NCBI GenBank assembly: GCA_025362415.1
Contig: JANYGM010000237.1
Span: 1-9,214 of the forward strand
Reading direction: 5' to 3'
Length of the DNA stretch: 9,214 nt
Source: a bacterium
GTDB taxonomy: Bacteria; Bacteroidota; Bacteroidia; Cytophagales; Thermonemataceae
Below the pieces are notes generated by a model, which did not search any database, was not told the DNA's origin, and saw nothing but the letters and a program-made list of their open reading frames with translations. Position numbers and translations under genes: made by a program. Of this stretch, positions 5,957-9,214 are shown in pieces (position 1 is the first letter of the stretch; each line of letters begins with the position of its first letter).

Positions 5957-6866
5957 AATTATTCCTTTTATGTTTCCATCTTTTGTGCGACCAGAGCCAG
6001 TAGGCAGGGTTTTCATTGATGCGTTTTTCTGTAAGGCGGGCAAAATTTTCTACAATAAAATCCTGTTGTTTTTGCGTATTTCCTTCAGTTTCTGGATTTC
6101 CTATATTTTTATAATCAATAGGAATTAGGGTGAGTTCAAAGAAACTTCTTTTGACTTTCTTTATATCCAAAAACATTACTGTTTGGTTGGTTTGCGTGGC
6201 TATACGTGCATAACCTGCGTGAAAAGCAGTATCTTGATGCAAAAACTCTGTCCAATAGGCATTTTCAGGTGAGGGAGATTGGTCTGCAGCAAACCAACTA
6301 ACTATTTGTTTTTTTGTGTTATGTGCCTCCAAAACGTATTTGTATGTTTCTCGCATAGGAATAAGTTTTGCGCCATATCTTTGCCTTGTTTCTAGCACAT
6401 AATCATTAAAATATGGATTTTGCAAAGGCTGATAAATAGCAAAAACACTATCAAAAACAGGTGGCATAAGTTTATCCACCAAAGAAAAAACCCATTCCCA
6501 GTTGCCAGTATGAGGAGAAATAAGAATAACACTATTTCCTTTTTTTTGCTCATCAAACAAAATTTCCCAATTAAGGACTTTATAATGTTTTTCAAAGTCT
6601 TTTTGGTTCATACTGACCCCTTTAATGGATTCTGTCATTAGGTCGCAAAGATGCAAATAAAAATCTTTAGCAATCCGTTGTCTTTCTTTGAGGGTTTTCT
6701 CTGGAAATGCCAATTTGATATTACCCAAAATAACCTCTTTCCTGTATTTAAAAGGATAATAAACCAAATAATACAAACAATTAGCAAAGCCACGATGTAG
6801 CCAAAAAGGCAACAAAGACAGCAAATAAAGATACCCAAAAAGGGCTTTATAAAGTAGTTTTTTCAT
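5955..6866 (-). CDS. Lysophospholipid/lipid A acyltransferase, LpxL/HtrB family
   Basis: A 303-residue inner-membrane enzyme expected to transfer an acyl chain to a lipid A precursor or related lipid. It begins with a hydrophobic segment (about residues 8-38) that would anchor it to the membrane. The catalytic HX4E motif is H119-E124 in SPHTGNWEW. Other family landmarks are AIYQPLQNPYFNDYV (143-157), AADQSP (193-198), FHAGYARIA (215-223) and a C-terminal PAYWLWSHKRWK typical of LpxL/LpxM. The length fits the family. Its start ATG precedes MKKLLYKALFGYLYLL and is the natural N-terminus. It is the first minus-strand gene after the divergent intergenic region and may be co-transcribed with the endonuclease gene. 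Which acyl position or lipid it modifies cannot be told from sequence, so no symbol is given. Confidence 0.92.
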   Translation of the reverse strand: MKKLLYKALFGYLYLLSLLPFWLHRGFANCLYYLVYYPFKYRKEVILGNIKLAFPEKTLKERQRIAKDFYLHLCDLMTESIKGVSMNQKDFEKHYKVLNWEILFDEQKKGNSVILISPHTGNWEWVFSLVDKLMPPVFDSVFAIYQPLQNPYFNDYVLETRQRYGAKLIPMRETYKYVLEAHNTKKQIVSWFAADQSPSPENAYWTEFLHQDTAFHAGYARIATQTNQTVMFLDIKKVKRSFFELTLIPIDYKNIGNPETEGNTQKQQDFIVENFARLTEKRINENPAYWLWSHKRWKHKRNN

Positions 6867-6968
6867 TTAAAAAATAATTACAATAAAATATCCTACAAAT
6901 AACGCATAAGTTTTTAATATTCACAAGTTTTTAATTTTCTCTAAAATAATAATTACAATAATTTTAGT

Positions 6969-6976
6969 TATGTTTG
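6969..6976 (+). promoter_or_regulatory. Probable promoter -7 box of the secreted protein gene
   Basis: TATGTTTG matches the Bacteroidetes TAnnTTTG consensus and lies about 40 bases before the ATG at 7017. No convincing -33 element was found. The intergenic region 6867-7016 is otherwise very AT-rich, with no clear promoter box for the divergent acyltransferase gene. Confidence 0.5.
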
Positions 6977-7016
6977 CATTAGATTTACAATCAAAAACTT
7001 TTAAATTTTATTAAAT

Positions 7017-7712
7017 ATGAAAAAATACCTATTTTTTCTTCCCTTTGGTATTTGCTTTCTGCTGATTTTTCTCTCTTCAAATACTAACCATATTTTAGTA
7101 CAAAACCTTAATAATCAAAATACTAAACTAGAAGAAATCACATCTTTTAGTACGTTTCTAAACAATTTCCCTAATATTACGACACCTCTTAAAATTGATG
7201 AAGAGTTTTTTAAACGTGAAAATTTTTCTCAACTAAATTTAGTAAGTCTTGCAGACCGTGATTTTTATTTGGTATCACCACTAGACCGCCCTGTAAGTTT
7301 TGGTTATCAAGGAGATGTTTATTTTGTTGCGAAATATAATATTTCCCCTGATGTAGTGGTCTGTTTTTATTTTTTGGATAATTTTAAAGAAGAAATGAAA
7401 GGGCAAGGAGATACAAATTTTATCTTATTTGCAGCCTCACACCGCAAATCTGCAAAAGGAGACCCTATTTATATCACACTAGAAGGCATTAATGAGGTGG
7501 CTTGCGTAAAAAATAATGGTACAAATGACCCAACTTTTAGTATGGTAACTACATCAAAGCAATTTACTATCATACAGCCCAATGGTACAATGACTTATCA
7601 AGGGATACAAACAATTATGGATAAAAACACACAAACAACAGAAACAAGCAACATAAAAGGTACAAATGTTTTCAATAAATTAGGTACAAATATGATTAAC
7701 ACACATAAATAA
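7017..7712 (+). CDS. Secreted or membrane-anchored protein of unknown function
   Basis: I do not recognise this 231-residue protein. It starts with a signal-like segment (two lysines followed by hydrophobic residues, about 4-20), so it is probably exported. The middle is mixed alpha/beta in character. It contains a region like the start of other Bacteroidetes exported proteins (FLNNFPNITTPLKIDEEFF, residues 48-66) and a hydrophobic core VVVCFYFLDNF (113-123). The tail (about 200-231) is rich in T, N and K and probably disordered. It is transcribed alone, divergent from the acyltransferase and convergent with the protease; the stops of the latter two are 19 bases apart. No catalytic motif is evident. 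The start is supported by the signal sequence and the upstream promoter box. Confidence 0.8.
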   Translation: MKKYLFFLPFGICFLLIFLSSNTNHILVQNLNNQNTKLEEITSFSTFLNNFPNITTPLKIDEEFFKRENFSQLNLVSLADRDFYLVSPLDRPVSFGYQGDVYFVAKYNISPDVVVCFYFLDNFKEEMKGQGDTNFILFAASHRKSAKGDPIYITLEGINEVACVKNNGTNDPTFSMVTTSKQFTIIQPNGTMTYQGIQTIMDKNTQTTETSNIKGTNVFNKLGTNMINTHK

Positions 7713-7733
7713 AAATGAATTTGGTTTTTATTT
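7707..7733. terminator. Possible shared terminator between convergent genes
   Basis: AAATAAAAA (7707-7715) and TTTTTATTT (7725-7733) form an AT-only stem around a 9-base loop. It overlaps both stop codons and gives a T-run on each strand. The stem is weak, so this is only a candidate bidirectional terminator. Confidence 0.3.
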
Positions 7734-9063
7734 ACAATACTTTTTTAGGTCTATAACTCATCACGAGTAAGCCTTCATTTTTTCTTTTTATTATTAAATT
7801 AACTGTAAATTTGTCGTTTCCTTCCAACAAACCATATATTTCATTGGTGGTTTGCTTTAAAATAATTTGATTATTAATAAAAGTTATTTCATCATCTATT
7901 CTAATTCCTGCCTGATAAGCAGGAGAATCTTCTTGCACTTCTAATACAACAAGTTCTGTAAAATCAGGTGCAACTCTGCCAATAGTCAGACCAGAAATAA
8001 TATAATCTTTCTTTTTATTGTATTCAAACGTCTTTTTGAGATGAATTTTTTTATTTTGATAATCAATAACACTCACAAATTGTTTGAGAATATCAATACC
8101 CATACTTCCATTTGAAAATTTATTGTTATCATAAAAAATACTATCATTTGGATTGTCTGGATACGAAGTAATGAGTTTTTGTAGGTCATATTTGCCTATT
8201 TTGAGGTTTTCTACACGCCCCATATTTCCGTAGATTTTGCCAGAAATAGTTGTACCAAGTTGTGTATAAAATTTCTTTTTAGGTAGCGTAATCAAATTAC
8301 TTGTTTCTTTACGCAACATCAAACTTTGCCCAGAACCAGTATCAATAAGCAAATTGAGCTTAATTGTATCATTTTTAATGTTACTTTCTTGTTTGATAAT
8401 GCTAGAAATATAGGGTTTGCGCCCAGAAATAAGTAGAGGAGTTGTTTGGTATTTTTTTGAAGGCGCAAAAATATCTTTTTGATAAAACGTAACTTCTGTA
8501 GTTTGATAATTGATTTTTATGGCAAAACTATTAAAAATATCATATCCAATAATGCCGTGAATAGGCATTCCTGCAAGTTCTGAAAAGCTAGAAAGGTCGC
8601 TTGCCATCACAATAAGGCGCAAATTATCTGCCGTTATCTTGGAGTTATACAAATGATGCTTTTCTGAAACGTAGGCTTTTACTGTATCTTTGTGCATCAC
8701 GCCACGCACATATACGCTAGGTTTTCCAGAAACATTTAATTTTCTTACATACGAAGTATCCGTAATAATAGTATAACCAACACCAGTATCAAGCACCATA
8801 TTGAGTGTATCTTTGTGATTATCCAATAAAAATGGCAAAATAATAAGATTATTTCTTAGTTTAAATATAGTTTTCCATTGTTTTCTTTTGGAAGAGGAAA
8901 ATTTAAAAGTAGTTGAATTTGTTTTTTTAGCGTTATTTTGTGCTATTATTTCTGAAAAATCAATAAGAAAAATAAAAATAAAAGCAAATACAATATTATC
9001 CAAAAAAAATATTTTTTTCGTGGATAATATTGTGTTGTTTTGCTTTTGTAAGGTTATTTTCAT
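7732..9063 (-). CDS. Retropepsin-like aspartyl protease with C-terminal PDZ domain
   Basis: A 443-residue exported protein. A hydrophobic segment at about residues 22-41, ending near IIAQ, is probably a signal peptide with a cleavage site after SEIIAQ; the first 20 residues make the n-region unusually long. Two aspartyl-protease halves follow. Each has a catalytic DTG, D92 in LDTGVGY and D241 in IDTGSGQ, and a later hydrophobic-Gly flap-like motif, IIGYDIF (171-177) and GSMGIDIL (319-326). This is a single-chain pseudo-dimer. Residues about 355-430 form a PDZ-like domain (VQEDSPAYQAGIRIDDEITFINNQ), which in such proteins binds peptide ends. The arrangement matches a Bacteroidetes family annotated as aspartyl protease plus PDZ; the natural substrate is not known. 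Both active-site motifs look intact. The gene is transcribed alone, and an in-frame ATG further down would lose part of the signal sequence. Confidence 0.9.
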   Translation of the reverse strand: MKITLQKQNNTILSTKKIFFLDNIVFAFIFIFLIDFSEIIAQNNAKKTNSTTFKFSSSKRKQWKTIFKLRNNLIILPFLLDNHKDTLNMVLDTGVGYTIITDTSYVRKLNVSGKPSVYVRGVMHKDTVKAYVSEKHHLYNSKITADNLRLIVMASDLSSFSELAGMPIHGIIGYDIFNSFAIKINYQTTEVTFYQKDIFAPSKKYQTTPLLISGRKPYISSIIKQESNIKNDTIKLNLLIDTGSGQSLMLRKETSNLITLPKKKFYTQLGTTISGKIYGNMGRVENLKIGKYDLQKLITSYPDNPNDSIFYDNNKFSNGSMGIDILKQFVSVIDYQNKKIHLKKTFEYNKKKDYIISGLTIGRVAPDFTELVVLEVQEDSPAYQAGIRIDDEITFINNQIILKQTTNEIYGLLEGNDKFTVNLIIKRKNEGLLVMSYRPKKVL

Positions 9064-9214
9064 TAAATAACTGATTATAAATAAGTTAAATATTTACTTA
9101 TCAAACCACTGATTGATAATAATTTGTTCTTCATTTTTGATAAATCAAATGGCTATGAAATTCAGAATACAATTTATCAATGCCGTTGTCTAAGTATGTT
9201 GCGTAACTTCAGTT
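9064..9214. other. AT-rich region upstream of the protease gene, no recognisable gene
   Basis: Two small inverted repeats are present: TTATCAA/TTGATAA (9098-9104 and 9113-9119) and TTTGAT/ATCAAA (9136-9141 and 9144-9149). They could be operator-like sites for the protease gene, but no TAnnTTTG box is clear. Short open stretches at the right edge might be the end of another gene, but there is too little sequence to tell. Confidence 0.4.

Noticed and set aside
9138..9214. C-terminal end of another minus-strand gene at the right edge
   Set aside because: The open stretch is only about two dozen codons with no recognisable motif, so it cannot be supported.

Overview
The window is AT-rich and looks like a Bacteroidetes chromosome, probably Cytophagales (Bernardetia/Flexibacter-like). 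The basis for this is the low GC, TAnnTTFG-type promoters (written TAnnTTTG), weak ribosome-binding sites, a Bacteroidetes-style lipid A acyltransferase and a secreted retropepsin-PDZ protein. The genus is an inference, not a match.

Layout. Positions 1-4716 (minus) are one uninterrupted reading frame for cobalamin-dependent methionine synthase, metH. It runs off the left edge after 1572 codons with no stop. Upstream of it (4717-5092) lie a TAnnTTTG promoter box, a SAM-I riboswitch, a long hairpin repeat, and the terminator of the preceding gene. Next come a free-standing endonuclease gene with a VSR/DUF559-like C-terminal domain (5093-5896, minus) and an LpxL/HtrB-type lysophospholipid acyltransferase (5955-6866, minus). 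A divergent unknown secreted protein (7017-7712, plus) follows. It converges on a two-DTG retropepsin-like protease with a PDZ domain (7732-9063, minus). The last 150 bases hold no recognisable gene.

The exceptional part is metH. Its frame carries three in-frame insertions that MetH of other bacteria lacks: A (3976-4123, about 49 residues, in the homocysteine barrel), B (about 1771-2378, about 203 residues, in the linker before the cobalamin Rossmann domain) and C (283-856, about 191 residues, in the AdoMet reactivation domain). All three are built from GC-rich palindromic repeats that stand out against the AT-rich gene. B and C each also carry an apparently intact, mutually divergent DUF559 (PD-(D/E)XK, VSR-like) endonuclease domain, in the same orientation and frame as the host gene. 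I checked every codon of the inserts and their junctions in the metH frame and found no stop. No intein splice motifs are visible.

The layout suggests a protein-embedded selfish element: palindromic repeats plus a nuclease domain inserted in frame into an important housekeeping gene and translated as part of it. Regulation of metH itself looks conventional, with SAM binding in the leader lowering expression of the methionine-synthesis enzyme.
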